64,000 bases of DNA from Roseobacter denitrificans OCh 114 (lineage in GTDB: Bacteria > Pseudomonadota > Alphaproteobacteria > Rhodobacterales > Rhodobacteraceae): the NCBI RefSeq assembly GCF_000014045.1, contig NC_008209.1, forward strand, positions 3,247,001-3,311,000, in the 5' to 3' direction. Shown here piece by piece: positions 8,235 through 16,414 of this stretch. The notes under the pieces are model-generated. The model had not been told where the DNA came from and made no database searches. It worked only from the letters and a program-made list of their open reading frames with translations. Position 1 is the stretch's first letter. Every line of letters begins with the position of its first letter. The position numbers and the translations under genes are program-made.

Positions 8235-9310
8235 GAAACCCCCTTAAAACGCGCCAAGGCATCAAGCACACGCGTCACATCATCTGCCCGACCCACGGTG
8301 ATACGCAACGCTTCGGGAAATCCGTAGCCTTTCACGATGCGCACCAGAATGCCTTCGCTTTTCAGATGCGCATCCGCTGCCAATGCTTCGGCCTCGTCCG
8401 CAAACCGCGCAAGCACAAAGTTGGCATGACTTGGGTCACAAGCGATGCCAAGCTGGTTCAACCCGCCCATGAGCCGCACCCGCTGTGCCGCGTTTTCCTG
8501 CAGGCATGTTTCAACAAAGGCACGGTCGTTCACCGCAGCCTCGGCCCCTGCCAGCGCGACCGAAGACAGGTTGAACGGGCCGCGCACACGGTTGAGCACG
8601 TCGATGACCTCTTGCGTGGCATAGGCCCAGCCGACACGCAGACCGCCAAGGCCATAGAGCTTTGAAAACGTGCGGGTCATCACCACGTTGTCAAATTCAT
8701 CGACAAGAGATGCGCCCCCATCATAACCCTCGAAAAACTCGGCATAGGCGCCATCCAGCACCAAAAGACTTGTGGGCGGCACCGATTGCGCAAGGCGTCT
8801 TAACGCCTCCAGTCCAATCGCCGTCCCCGTCGGATTGGCCGGGTTGGCAATGTAGACCAGACGCGTGGCCGGGGTCAGCCGGTCGATGATCGCGTCGATG
8901 TCCACCGTTCTGTCTTTTTCGGGCGCCACAACCGGTGTCGCGCCGGCAGACAGTGCAAAAATGCGGTACATGGAGAACCCGTGCTCGGTGTAAAGCACCT
9001 CATCACCCGGCCCCGCGAAAGCCATCGCGAGCAAGGTCAGCAACTCGTCAGATCCGACACCGCAAATGATGCGCCCCGCATCAAGTCCATGCACCTGCCC
9101 GATGGCCATCCGCAGTGCGCTGTGATCCGTTGAGGGGTAGCGGTGCAGATCAAGCGCTGTTTCAGCGACTTTCGCACTGGCTGCCGGACTGCAGCCGGAT
9201 GGGTTTTCGTTTGAGCTGAGCTTCAGCGGCTCTGCCTGCCCGTCAATCTGGGATGCCCCGCCCTGATACAGCGCAATATCCATAATACCTGGCTGAGCGG
9301 TAATCCTCAT
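8231..9310 (-). CDS. hisC: Histidinol-phosphate aminotransferase
   Basis: 359 residues from ATG at 9308-9310; the frame extends further upstream but the homologous region begins at MRITAQPGIMDIALY. PLP fold type I: LSSNENPSGCSP, YIANPANPTGT, LDGAYAEFF and the PLP lysine in TFSKLYGLGGLRVGW, then ALRITVG near the end. It transfers an amino group to imidazole acetol-phosphate in histidine synthesis and probably also acts on phenylpyruvate or prephenate. It is the first gene of an overlapping operon with tyrC. About 285 bp of noncoding DNA separates it from the divergent acyltransferase gene. Confidence 0.9.
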   Translation of the reverse strand: MRITAQPGIMDIALYQGGASQIDGQAEPLKLSSNENPSGCSPAASAKVAETALDLHRYPSTDHSALRMAIGQVHGLDAGRIICGVGSDELLTLLAMAFAGPGDEVLYTEHGFSMYRIFALSAGATPVVAPEKDRTVDIDAIIDRLTPATRLVYIANPANPTGTAIGLEALRRLAQSVPPTSLLVLDGAYAEFFEGYDGGASLVDEFDNVVMTRTFSKLYGLGGLRVGWAYATQEVIDVLNRVRGPFNLSSVALAGAEAAVNDRAFVETCLQENAAQRVRLMGGLNQLGIACDPSHANFVLARFADEAEALAADAHLKSEGILVRIVKGYGFPEALRITVGRADDVTRVLDALARFKGVS

Positions 9311-9596
9311 CTTTGTTCGATCCTCTTGTCTCACGCCGACAGATGGCGCGCGTGCGGGGCAGATAGCAACTGCAAAAGGGCTTCGCAAATGCAGCCAGGG
9401 GATGCAACATCCTGAATTCACAACATCAGACAATTTTCCCCCAACGGGCGATGATCTGTGGAAAACAGCACATCCAGACGGGCTGGGATCGACTATCGCT
9501 GCTTGATTGTTTTTTCATCACGCTTTTCAACTTTATCGGCGGCGCGCGTGGCACCGGCAGTTGAAATCCCGCCCGATTAAGTGAGAGTTGCACGTT

Positions 9597-11564
9597 ATGC
9601 AGTATCGCGCCGATATTGATGGTCTTCGCGCCATCGCCGTTTTGCCCATCGTTCTGTTCCACCTGGGCGTTACCTCGCTCTCCGGGGGGTTCGTCGGTGT
9701 TGATGTGTTCTTTGTGATCAGCGGGTATCTGATCACGTCGCTGGTGCTGAATGATATCGACGCAGGCAGGTTTTCGTTCAAAGCGTTTTACATGAAACGC
9801 ATTCGCAGGCTGGGGCCCGCGCTGCTTGTGACGTTGCTCGCGACGCTGCTGGTCGGCATTTTAATTCTGCCGCCCACTCTCTTGGAGGCATTGGCAGAAT
9901 CCTCCCTTGCAGCGCTGCTGTCGGTATCAAACATTCTATTCTGGTCAGAAGCTGGCTATTTTGACGCCGATGCCATTTATAAGCCCCTTTTGCACACCTG
10001 GTCCCTTGGAGTTGAAGAGCAGTTCTATGTGGGTTGGCCTGTCCTGCTCCTGCTCGTTGCACACTTTGGGCGTAAAGCGCTGGGGGCGCTCTTGCTGGTG
10101 TTGTCTGTCGCCAGCCTGATCGCCTCGGAAATGATGCTCGACACCGCGCCGGAAACCGTGTTTTTTCTCGCCCCGTTTCGCATATTCGAATTTGCCTTCG
10201 GTGCAGGCCTCGCTCTCTTCCCGGTGCGCAACGCAGGCGCATCTTCGATGCGATCCGCAGCATCCGTCACAGGTCTCATCGCAATCCTTGCATCTGCATT
10301 TCTTTATACGAAAGAGACGCGCTTTCCCGGAATTGCAGCCCTTGTGCCTTGCATCGGCGCAGCACTTGTCATCTGGGCCGGTCCGGCGGGCTGGATGAAC
10401 AAGCGGTTGACGCTCGCACCTTTGGTTTACATCGGCCGGATCAGTTATTCGCTGTATCTGGTCCACTGGCCCGTGGTTGTTTATTACGCGTATCTGTACC
10501 AGATGCCTGAAAACCCTGCTGAGGTTGTCGGCTTGATTGCCTTCGTCCTAGTGCTGGCCAGCTTGATGTATTTCGCGGTCGAGCAGCCCTTTCGGAAAAC
10601 ACGCCAAGTCGCCATGCCGGCAACTTACCGGGTTGGAAACCGCGCAGTGGCCTTTAGTCTCATGGCGGCGAGCGTCACTCTCGTGAGCGCGGCAGTCTTT
10701 GTCGACCGGAAGGACGGGCTACAGGACAGGTTGCCTGCAGAAATGATCGCTTTTGACGAAACGCTTCGTGTCGAAAAAAAAGCGCGCAGGAAAGCCATTC
10801 GACAGGCGACCTGTCATTTTACAGACATGAGCCGTCAGGAATACGAGGTTGCGCTGGACGCCTGCGCACCCGAAGCGCTTGACAATCTGATCGTGGTTTA
10901 CGGAGACAGCCACGCAGCGGGCATATGGTCGGCCCTGTCCCGCAGCTTGCCCGACCGGAATGTCATGCAGATTACGGCTGCCGGATGTTCCTATGGCGGC
11001 CTCAGGAAGACCTCAAGGAAGTGCGCGGATTTTGCAGAGATCGCATCGAAATGGATCATGGATCATGCGGAAAACATTGAAGTGGTGGTATATTCCCAGC
11101 GTGCCAAAAGCTTGCTTCACGGTGCACCAGAAGAAAACCTGACGACCTTAAAGGTGGCGCCCGACGCAATTGAAAACGTACGAAGCAGCCTGGAAGCCAT
11201 CCAGAATACAGGCACGTCTGTGATTTATTGGGGTCCGCGACCCGAATTTCATCCCGCCCTCGGGATTGCACTTGGCATGGTTCAATCGATTGAGCATCTA
11301 AAAGCCCGATACGCCTCGCTTGATATGAGTGCATTTTTGGCGCTTGATACCGCGCTCAAGGCTGAGTTCAGCAACTCGCCCGTGACCTATATCTCAAGTT
11401 ACGATGTGATTTGCGCGGCCACATGTACTTTCCTGAGCGCGGATGGCGGGCCGCTGATCGTAGATTACGGCCATTGGACAACGAAAGGCGCTGACGAGGT
11501 CCTGCGTGCAATGCGCCAAGAGCACAGCATTCTTGGCGAATTGCTGAACCGTCAAAAGATGTGA
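9597..11564 (+). CDS. Acyltransferase-3 / SGNH-hydrolase fusion (OafB/OatA type)
   Basis: 655 residues from ATG 9597, preceded by GAGAG at 9583-9587; an in-frame TTG at 9588 is too close to that site. Residues 1 to about 370 form the ten-helix acyltransferase-3 domain, opening with YRADIDGLRAIAVLPIVLFH and including FFVISGYLIT and HTWSLGVEEQFY. The C-terminal part, after about residue 420, is a periplasmic SGNH domain with VVYGDSHAAG and a final catalytic Asp-x-x-His in DYGHWTTKGAD. Such proteins move acyl groups across the membrane to O-acetylate surface polysaccharide, lipopolysaccharide or peptidoglycan. No polysaccharide genes flank it, so the acceptor is unknown. Confidence 0.9.
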   Translation: MQYRADIDGLRAIAVLPIVLFHLGVTSLSGGFVGVDVFFVISGYLITSLVLNDIDAGRFSFKAFYMKRIRRLGPALLVTLLATLLVGILILPPTLLEALAESSLAALLSVSNILFWSEAGYFDADAIYKPLLHTWSLGVEEQFYVGWPVLLLLVAHFGRKALGALLLVLSVASLIASEMMLDTAPETVFFLAPFRIFEFAFGAGLALFPVRNAGASSMRSAASVTGLIAILASAFLYTKETRFPGIAALVPCIGAALVIWAGPAGWMNKRLTLAPLVYIGRISYSLYLVHWPVVVYYAYLYQMPENPAEVVGLIAFVLVLASLMYFAVEQPFRKTRQVAMPATYRVGNRAVAFSLMAASVTLVSAAVFVDRKDGLQDRLPAEMIAFDETLRVEKKARRKAIRQATCHFTDMSRQEYEVALDACAPEALDNLIVVYGDSHAAGIWSALSRSLPDRNVMQITAAGCSYGGLRKTSRKCADFAEIASKWIMDHAENIEVVVYSQRAKSLLHGAPEENLTTLKVAPDAIENVRSSLEAIQNTGTSVIYWGPRPEFHPALGIALGMVQSIEHLKARYASLDMSAFLALDTALKAEFSNSPVTYISSYDVICAATCTFLSADGGPLIVDYGHWTTKGADEVLRAMRQEHSILGELLNRQKM

Positions 11565-11576
11565 GCGCAAAAAGAA

Positions 11577-11605
11577 TGGCCGCGCCGGGTTTGCCAGCGC
11601 GGCCA
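11577..11605 (-). terminator. Rho-independent terminator of rpsD
   Basis: A 9-bp perfect stem TGGCCGCGC / GCGCGGCCA with an 11-base loop. Read on the minus strand it is followed by TTCTTTTTGCG, a T-rich run as required for rpsD transcription. It lies between convergent rpsD and the acyltransferase gene and could stop the plus-strand transcript as well, though no T-run follows on that side. Confidence 0.75.
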
Positions 11606-11628
11606 CTCGTTGATCGCTTCGAAAAGCC

Positions 11629-12249
11629 TTAGTTCTTGGCGTAAAATTCGACCACGAGGTTCGGTTCCATCATCACCGGGTAAGGCACATCGCCCAACGC
11701 CGGGGTGCGCACGAAGGTCGCTTGCATCTTGGAATGATCCGCTTCGATGTAGTCAGGTACGTCACGCTCGGCCAGTTGTGTCGCTTCGATCAGCGCGACC
11801 ATCTGTTTGGAGCGGTCCCGCACCTCGATCACGTCGCCTTCTTTGACGCGGTAGGAAGGGATATTCACGATCTTGCCGTTCACACGCACATGCTTGTGAT
11901 TCACGAATTGGCGGGCCGCAAAGACAGTTGCGACGAATTTTGCACGGTAGACAACGGCGTCCAGACGACGCTCGAGCAGGCCGATCAGGTTTTCACCCGT
12001 GTCGCCTTTTACACGCTCTGCTTCGGCATAGATGCGGCGGAACTGCTTTTCAGTCAGGTCGCCGTAGTACCCTTTGAGTTTTTGCTTGGCGCGCAGCTGG
12101 ATGCCGAAATCGGAAATCTTGCCCTTGCGGCGCTGACCATGCTGGCCGGGGCCATATTCGCGGCGGTTCACCGGGGATTTCGGACGGCCCCAGATGTTTT
12201 CGCCCATGCGGCGGTCAATTTTATGTTTGGCAGACGTGCGTTTGGTCAC
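11629..12249 (-). CDS. rpsD: 30S ribosomal protein S4
   Basis: 206 residues, normal length. The start is GTG at 12247-12249, seven bases from a strong AAGGAG. The sequence is classic S4: [43 protein letters not shown], the S4 RNA-binding domain around [13 protein letters not shown] and [13 protein letters not shown], and the alphaproteobacterial tail. It nucleates 16S rRNA folding in the 30S subunit. It stands alone as a single-gene unit with its own promoter at 12358-12385 and its own terminator at 11577-11605, not in the alpha operon. Confidence 0.98.
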   Translation of the reverse strand: MTKRTSAKHKIDRRMGENIWGRPKSPVNRREYGPGQHGQRRKGKISDFGIQLRAKQKLKGYYGDLTEKQFRRIYAEAERVKGDTGENLIGLLERRLDAVVYRAKFVATVFAARQFVNHKHVRVNGKIVNIPSYRVKEGDVIEVRDRSKQMVALIEATQLAERDVPDYIEADHSKMQATFVRTPALGDVPYPVMMEPNLVVEFYAKN

Positions 12250-12357
12250 GGCTGATCTCCTTCTTGAGGGCCCTTTCGGGCGATGAAGGGCGTTGTCCTC
12301 TGGCTTGCGCCCGACAGGTCACCCCTTGCGGGGGCCACCAACACCAATGAAGCCGCG

Positions 12358-12385
12358 CTTATACGTGCCTTTGCGCGCGTGTCAA
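12358..12385 (-). promoter_or_regulatory. Candidate sigma-70 promoter of rpsD
   Basis: On the minus strand TTGACA (12385-12380) and TATAAG (12363-12358) are separated by 16 bases. The -35 box overlaps the stop codon of tag, so transcription of rpsD would begin inside or just after the end of the tag gene, about 100 bases before the rpsD GTG. Confidence 0.6.
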
Positions 12386-12954
12386 CGCCCCATCTTGGCG
12401 ACATCCTCATACCGGTGACAGGTAACAAGGTGGTCGTTCACCATTCCCACCGCCTCCATGAAGGCATAGACGATCGTGGGGCCGCAGAACTTGAACCCCT
12501 TCGCCTTGAGGTCCTTGGAAATCTGCACCGACAATGGCGTTTGCGTCGGCACCTCTGCTTGTGTCTGCCACGCGTTCTGCAGCGGCTTGCCATCAACGTA
12601 TTTCCACAAAAAGGTATCAAAGCCTTCGCGCGATTGTATTTCCTGCCAGGCGCGCGCGTTTGAAATCGTCGCTTCGATCTTGCCCCGGTGTCGAATGATG
12701 CCGGTATCCGTCAGAAGACGCGCGACCTCCACCTCTCCCCATTGCGCGATCACATCAGGATCAAAACCGGCAAACGCCGCCCTGAAGTTTTCGCGCTTCT
12801 TGAGAATGGTGATCCAGCTCAGCCCCGCCTGAAACCCATCGAGAATCAGTTTCTCCCACAGGGCGCGACTGTCGTACTCAGGAACCCCCCAATCGGTATC
12901 ATGGTAATCCAGATATATCTGTTCGGGTCCGGCCCAGTCGCAGCGCAGTGCCAT
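12382..12954 (-). CDS. tag: DNA-3-methyladenine glycosylase I
   Basis: 190 residues. RCDWAGPEQIYLDYHDTDWG at the N-terminus, SWITILKKRENFRAAF in the middle and GFKFCGPTIVYAFMEAVGMVNDH near the end are diagnostic of Tag. The zinc-snap ligands are kept: Cys5 and His18 at the N-terminus, and the His and Cys of NDHLVTC near the C-terminus. It excises 3-methyladenine from alkylated DNA. It is divergent from the EAL gene, with no co-transcribed repair genes nearby. The ribosome site is weak. Confidence 0.95.
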   Translation of the reverse strand: MALRCDWAGPEQIYLDYHDTDWGVPEYDSRALWEKLILDGFQAGLSWITILKKRENFRAAFAGFDPDVIAQWGEVEVARLLTDTGIIRHRGKIEATISNARAWQEIQSREGFDTFLWKYVDGKPLQNAWQTQAEVPTQTPLSVQISKDLKAKGFKFCGPTIVYAFMEAVGMVNDHLVTCHRYEDVAKMGR

Positions 12955-13053
12955 ATTATCTTTTCTTTTCAGTGTTTTCAGCTTCTTTAAACCACATATA
13001 AAATTGGAACAAAATAAGAATGTTCACCGAGTTTTAACATCTGTGGTGACATT

Positions 13054-13926
13054 ATGGCACAAACCAAGAACGTTAGGAACATCATGCCTGCTTCAATCCA
13101 ACGCGTCGTGGCCGACGTCGCTCCGCAGAGTGACAACCCTTTGAACTTCGCTCTTACAGCACGGGACCAGAAGACCATCGATATGGTGGCGACAGCGGTC
13201 AAAAACAAGCAGGTGTTGCTGGCCTATCAGCCGATCATGCAGGCACGGGATCAAAACAAAGTTGCCTTTTACGAGGGCTTGATCCGCGTTCTTGACGAAA
13301 CAGGCCGCATTATTCCCGCAGGCGCGTTCATGGATGCGATCGAAAACATCGAACTTGGGCGGCAGTTGGACACGCTGGCCCTGGATGAGGGTCTGCGCGC
13401 CTTGCACGAAAACCCGGAGTTACGCTTGTCAATCAACATGTCAGCACGCTCCATTGGGTATGCGCCGTGGAATCGCATGCTCGACGAATGGCTCACGCGG
13501 AATGAACTGATCGGAGAGCGGTTGATTCTTGAGATCACAGAAAGCAGCGCCCTGGTCGCGCCTGAACTGGTCGTGGACTTCATGGACCGCCTTCAACTGA
13601 GGGGTATCTGCTTTGCCATGGATGACTTTGGCGCAGGTTACACCGCTCTGCGGTACTTCAAGGAGTTCTGTTTTGACGTGATCAAGATTGACGGGCAGTT
13701 CATCAAGGGCATCGCGGACGATCCCGACAATCAGGCGATGACCGCCGCTCTGGTGTCTATCGCCAAACACTTCGACATGCTGACGGTTGCGGAATTCGTG
13801 GAATGCGAAGCGGATGCGCAAAAACTCGTTAGCCTCGGGGTCGACTGCCTGCAAGGGTATCATTTTGCGGCCGCCACGACCCGCCCCGCTTGGCTGCGCG
13901 ACACACACCTCAGTCAGGCCGTTTAA
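13054..13926 (+). CDS. EAL-domain protein, probable c-di-GMP phosphodiesterase
   Basis: 290 residues. A roughly 50-residue N-terminal stretch without a recognisable sensor domain is followed by one EAL domain. The signature is EGL (residues 74-76) instead of EAL, which keeps the metal-binding Glu. Other catalytic positions are present: Asn in SINMS, Glu in LEITES, the Asp pair in MDDFGAGYT, Lys in VIKIDGQF, Glu in TVAEFVE and Gln in LQGYHFA. Hydrolysis of c-di-GMP to pGpG in the cytosol is therefore likely. There is no GGDEF domain and no membrane segment, so it would act as a free phosphodiesterase. Confidence 0.85.
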   Translation: MAQTKNVRNIMPASIQRVVADVAPQSDNPLNFALTARDQKTIDMVATAVKNKQVLLAYQPIMQARDQNKVAFYEGLIRVLDETGRIIPAGAFMDAIENIELGRQLDTLALDEGLRALHENPELRLSINMSARSIGYAPWNRMLDEWLTRNELIGERLILEITESSALVAPELVVDFMDRLQLRGICFAMDDFGAGYTALRYFKEFCFDVIKIDGQFIKGIADDPDNQAMTAALVSIAKHFDMLTVAEFVECEADAQKLVSLGVDCLQGYHFAAATTRPAWLRDTHLSQAV

Positions 13927-13986
13927 CGATTCAACTTCTTTCATGTTTGCGGTGCTGTGTCACAGCTTTGAGATGTTGCCCGGTTC

Positions 13987-14002
13987 TTAATGTTACGTTA
14001 AC
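13987..14002. promoter_or_regulatory. Candidate CtrA box upstream of phaA
   Basis: TTAATGTTACGTTAAC fits TTAA-N7-TTAA(C), the full CtrA recognition sequence of alphaproteobacteria. It lies about 85 bases before the phaA start codon, in the gap after the EAL gene. The match is exact, but binding and any effect on phaA are inference. Confidence 0.45.
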
Positions 14003-14086
14003 AGTTGCCCACATCGCAGAAAGGGCTAGGTCGTTGCGGTTTTGCACGTCTGGTCTTTTCGAGAACTGGCAAAGGACCAAAAAACC

Positions 14087-15262
14087 ATGACGAACGTCGT
14101 AATCGCCTCCGCCGCAAGAACTGCCGTCGGCAGCTTTGGTGGGTCATTCGCAAACACTCCGGCCCATGATCTTGGGGCAGCAATGCTCAAGGAAATCGTG
14201 GCACGCGCGGGCGTTGACCCTTCGGAAGTGTCCGAAACGATCCTCGGCCAGGTGCTGACAGCCGCGCAGGGGCAGAACCCGGCGCGCCAAGCGCATATCA
14301 ATGCGGGCCTGCCACAGGAAAGCTCTGCCTGGACCATCAACCAGGTGTGCGGATCCGGGTTGCGCACCGTTGCCCTCGCCGCTCAGCACATCCAATTGGG
14401 CGATGCTTCGATTGTGGCTGCGGGTGGTCAGGAAAACATGACACTTTCCCCCCATGCAGCCCCGCTGCGCGCAGGTCACAAGATGGGCGACATGAAATAC
14501 ATCGACACCATGATTCGCGACGGGCTGTGGGATGCGTTTAACGGCTACCACATGGGTCAAACCGCCGAAAACGTCGCTGAAAAATGGCAGATCAGCCGTG
14601 AGCAACAGGATGAATTCGCGGTTGCCTCCCAAAACAAGGCGGAGGCCGCTCAAAAGGCCGGTAAGTTTGATGACGAGGTTTTCGCCTATACCATCAGCAC
14701 GCGCAAAGGCGATATCGTCGTCGATAAAGATGAGTACATCCGCCATGGCGCCACCATCGAAGCCATGCAAAAGCTGCGCCCTGCCTTCACAAAGGACGGG
14801 TCGGTGACTGCGGCGAATGCCTCGGGTCTGAACGACGGCGCTGCCGGGGCGCTGCTGATGTCGGTGGATGAGGCCGAAAAACGCGGCATCGAACCGCTGG
14901 CGCGCATTGCAAGCTATGCGACCGTGGGCCTTGATCCTTCGATCATGGGTGCAGGACCGATCTTTGCCAGCCGCAAAGCGCTGGAGAAGGCTGGCTGGAA
15001 GCCAGAAGACCTCGACCTGGTCGAAGCCAACGAAGCCTTTGCCGCGCAGGCCTGTGCGGTCAACAAGGACATGGGTTGGGACCCTGCTGTGGTAAACGTC
15101 AACGGCGGTGCCATTGCGATCGGCCACCCTATCGGTGCATCCGGCGCGCGCATTCTCAACACGCTGCTGTTCGAAATGAAACGCCGCGACGCCAAGAAAG
15201 GTCTCGCGACACTGTGCATCGGCGGCGGCATGGGCGTTGCCATGTGCCTCGAGCGCGACTAA
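14087..15262 (+). CDS. phaA: Acetyl-CoA acetyltransferase (beta-ketothiolase)
   Basis: 391 residues from ATG 14087, with AAGGA ten bases upstream; the frame continues further up to a TTG without support. Biosynthetic thiolase features: nucleophile Cys in [18 protein letters not shown], the His of [10 protein letters not shown] and the second catalytic Cys in CIGGGMGVA. It condenses two acetyl-CoA to acetoacetyl-CoA as the first step of polyhydroxybutyrate synthesis. It is followed 111 bases later by phaB, with two stem-loops in between. A candidate CtrA box precedes it. PHB synthase is not in this window. Confidence 0.95.
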   Translation: MTNVVIASAARTAVGSFGGSFANTPAHDLGAAMLKEIVARAGVDPSEVSETILGQVLTAAQGQNPARQAHINAGLPQESSAWTINQVCGSGLRTVALAAQHIQLGDASIVAAGGQENMTLSPHAAPLRAGHKMGDMKYIDTMIRDGLWDAFNGYHMGQTAENVAEKWQISREQQDEFAVASQNKAEAAQKAGKFDDEVFAYTISTRKGDIVVDKDEYIRHGATIEAMQKLRPAFTKDGSVTAANASGLNDGAAGALLMSVDEAEKRGIEPLARIASYATVGLDPSIMGAGPIFASRKALEKAGWKPEDLDLVEANEAFAAQACAVNKDMGWDPAVVNVNGGAIAIGHPIGASGARILNTLLFEMKRRDAKKGLATLCIGGGMGVAMCLERD

Positions 15263-15273
15263 CCCAGACCGAA

Positions 15274-15293
15274 GCGGCGCCCTGGGGCGCCGC
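15274..15293 (+). other. Stem-loop 1 in the phaA-phaB gap
   Basis: A perfect 8-bp GC stem, GCGGCGCC / GGCGCCGC, with a four-base loop, starts 12 bases after the phaA stop. No T-run follows (ATGATAC), so it is more likely an mRNA-stability or processing hairpin, or a weak attenuator, than a classical terminator. Confidence 0.6.
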
Positions 15294-15305
15294 ATGATAC
15301 ACCAC

Positions 15306-15330
15306 CGTGCTGGGCTTCAGGCTCAGCACG
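15306..15330 (+). other. Stem-loop 2 in the phaA-phaB gap
   Basis: CGTGCTGGGC pairs with GGCTCAGCACG, allowing one G-U pair, with a short TTCA loop. It lies 12 bases after the first hairpin and 43 bases before the phaB start. Again no T-run follows, so read-through into phaB is expected. Confidence 0.55.
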
Positions 15331-15373
15331 CCCAACCTGAACAAAGATTCCAGATCACTTGAGGAGACTGAAT

Positions 15374-16096
15374 ATGTCCCGTGTTGCACTTGTCACCGGA
15401 GGAAGCCGAGGAATCGGTTCCGCAATTTCAAACGCATTGAAAGATGCAGGATACGCCGTCGCAGCAACCTATGCCGGCAATGACGAAGCCGCCGCGAAAT
15501 TTACCGCCGAAACCGGCATCAAAACCTATAAATGGAACGTCGGCAGCTACGAAGAGAGCAAAAATGGCATCGCGCAGGTCGAGGCCGACCTCGGCCCGAT
15601 TGACGTGGTTGTGGCCAATGCGGGCATCACGCGGGATGCGCCCTTCCACAAGATGACGCCCGAGCAGTGGCAGGAAGTCATCGACACGAACCTCACCGGG
15701 GTTTTCAATACCGTACATCCGGTATGGCCCGGCATGCGCGAGCGCAAGTTTGGCCGTGTGATCGTGATCAGTTCGATCAACGGTCAAAAGGGTCAGTTTG
15801 CGCAGGTTAACTATGCAGCCACCAAAGCGGGTGATCTGGGCATCGTCAAGTCACTGGCACAGGAAGGCGCACGCGCAGGCATCACCGCCAATGCGATCTG
15901 CCCCGGCTATATCGCCACGGAAATGGTCATGGCGATCCCTGAAAAAGTACGCGACAGCATCATCGCGGGCATTCCGGCCGGCCGGTTGGGCGAACCCGAA
16001 GAGATCGCACGTTGTGTGGCCTTCCTTGCATCAGATGATGCGGGCTTCATCAACGGGTCGACTATTTCCGCGAATGGCGCTCAGTTCTTCGTCTGA
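15374..16096 (+). CDS. phaB: Acetoacetyl-CoA reductase
   Basis: 240 residues from ATG 15374, with GAGGAGA at 15361-15367. Short-chain dehydrogenase: cofactor motif TGGSRGIGSAI, VVANAGIT, catalytic Ser in VISSINGQKGQ, and Tyr/Lys in NYAATKAG, followed by CPGYIATEMV as in PhaB proteins. It reduces acetoacetyl-CoA to (R)-3-hydroxybutyryl-CoA with NADPH for polyhydroxybutyrate. It is the second gene after phaA and is closed by a strong terminator at 16118. Confidence 0.95.
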   Translation: MSRVALVTGGSRGIGSAISNALKDAGYAVAATYAGNDEAAAKFTAETGIKTYKWNVGSYEESKNGIAQVEADLGPIDVVVANAGITRDAPFHKMTPEQWQEVIDTNLTGVFNTVHPVWPGMRERKFGRVIVISSINGQKGQFAQVNYAATKAGDLGIVKSLAQEGARAGITANAICPGYIATEMVMAIPEKVRDSIIAGIPAGRLGEPEEIARCVAFLASDDAGFINGSTISANGAQFFV

Positions 16097-16117
16097 ACAA
16101 TAACATCTTGGAAGTTC

Positions 16118-16149
16118 AAAGGGCCGGTTCATGCGAACCGGCCCTTTTT
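16118..16149 (+). terminator. Rho-independent terminator after phaB
   Basis: A 13-bp perfect stem AAAGGGCCGGTTC / GAACCGGCCCTTT with an ATGC loop, followed by a run of T on the plus strand. On the other strand the stem also ends in A/T bases, so it can serve the 39-residue minus-strand gene that ends at 16175. Confidence 0.92.
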
Positions 16150-16174
16150 GATCCCGTAAGAACGCTGCAGCCGT

Positions 16175-16294
16175 TCAGCGGGAAACCTTGGAGGGGAACA
16201 ACCAGCGCCATGCCTCAACGAGGACCTGGCTGCGTTCCTGATGGGCGCGTTCCATCGCTGCGCGGGTCTTTTCGTCTGTTGGTGTCTCGATCAT
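16175..16294 (-). CDS. Small protein, 39 residues, unknown function
   Basis: Start ATG at 16292-16294, with GGAG seven bases before it; stop TGA at 16175. The protein begins MIETPTDEKTRAAMERAHQE and ends in an amphipathic aromatic tail (VEAWRWLFPSKVSR). It fills the gap between the phaB terminator and the LysR gene, and its own 3' end points at that terminator. The good ribosome site and charged helical composition support a real gene. I do not recognise a function; a membrane-surface or regulatory role would be a guess. Confidence 0.6.
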   Translation of the reverse strand: MIETPTDEKTRAAMERAHQERSQVLVEAWRWLFPSKVSR

Positions 16295-16414
16295 AGCCTT
16301 GCTCCGTATTGCTTTTCAGCTTCAGTGTTTCTGAACTGATACAAAGATGACACTTTGGCAGCAAAGCCACAAACGAGACTTTCGCTGGGTTCAGTTAAGT
16401 ATTACTTATGCGAA

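Noticed and set aside
14144..15295. Long minus-strand frame (383 codons) opposite phaA
   Set aside because: Antisense to a well-supported thiolase; His/Arg-rich low-quality sequence.
16395..16409. Near match to a CtrA box (TTAA-N7-TTAT) just before the LysR start
   Set aside because: One mismatch in a conserved half-site and a position six bases from the ATG make it weaker than the two exact boxes; kept only as a note.
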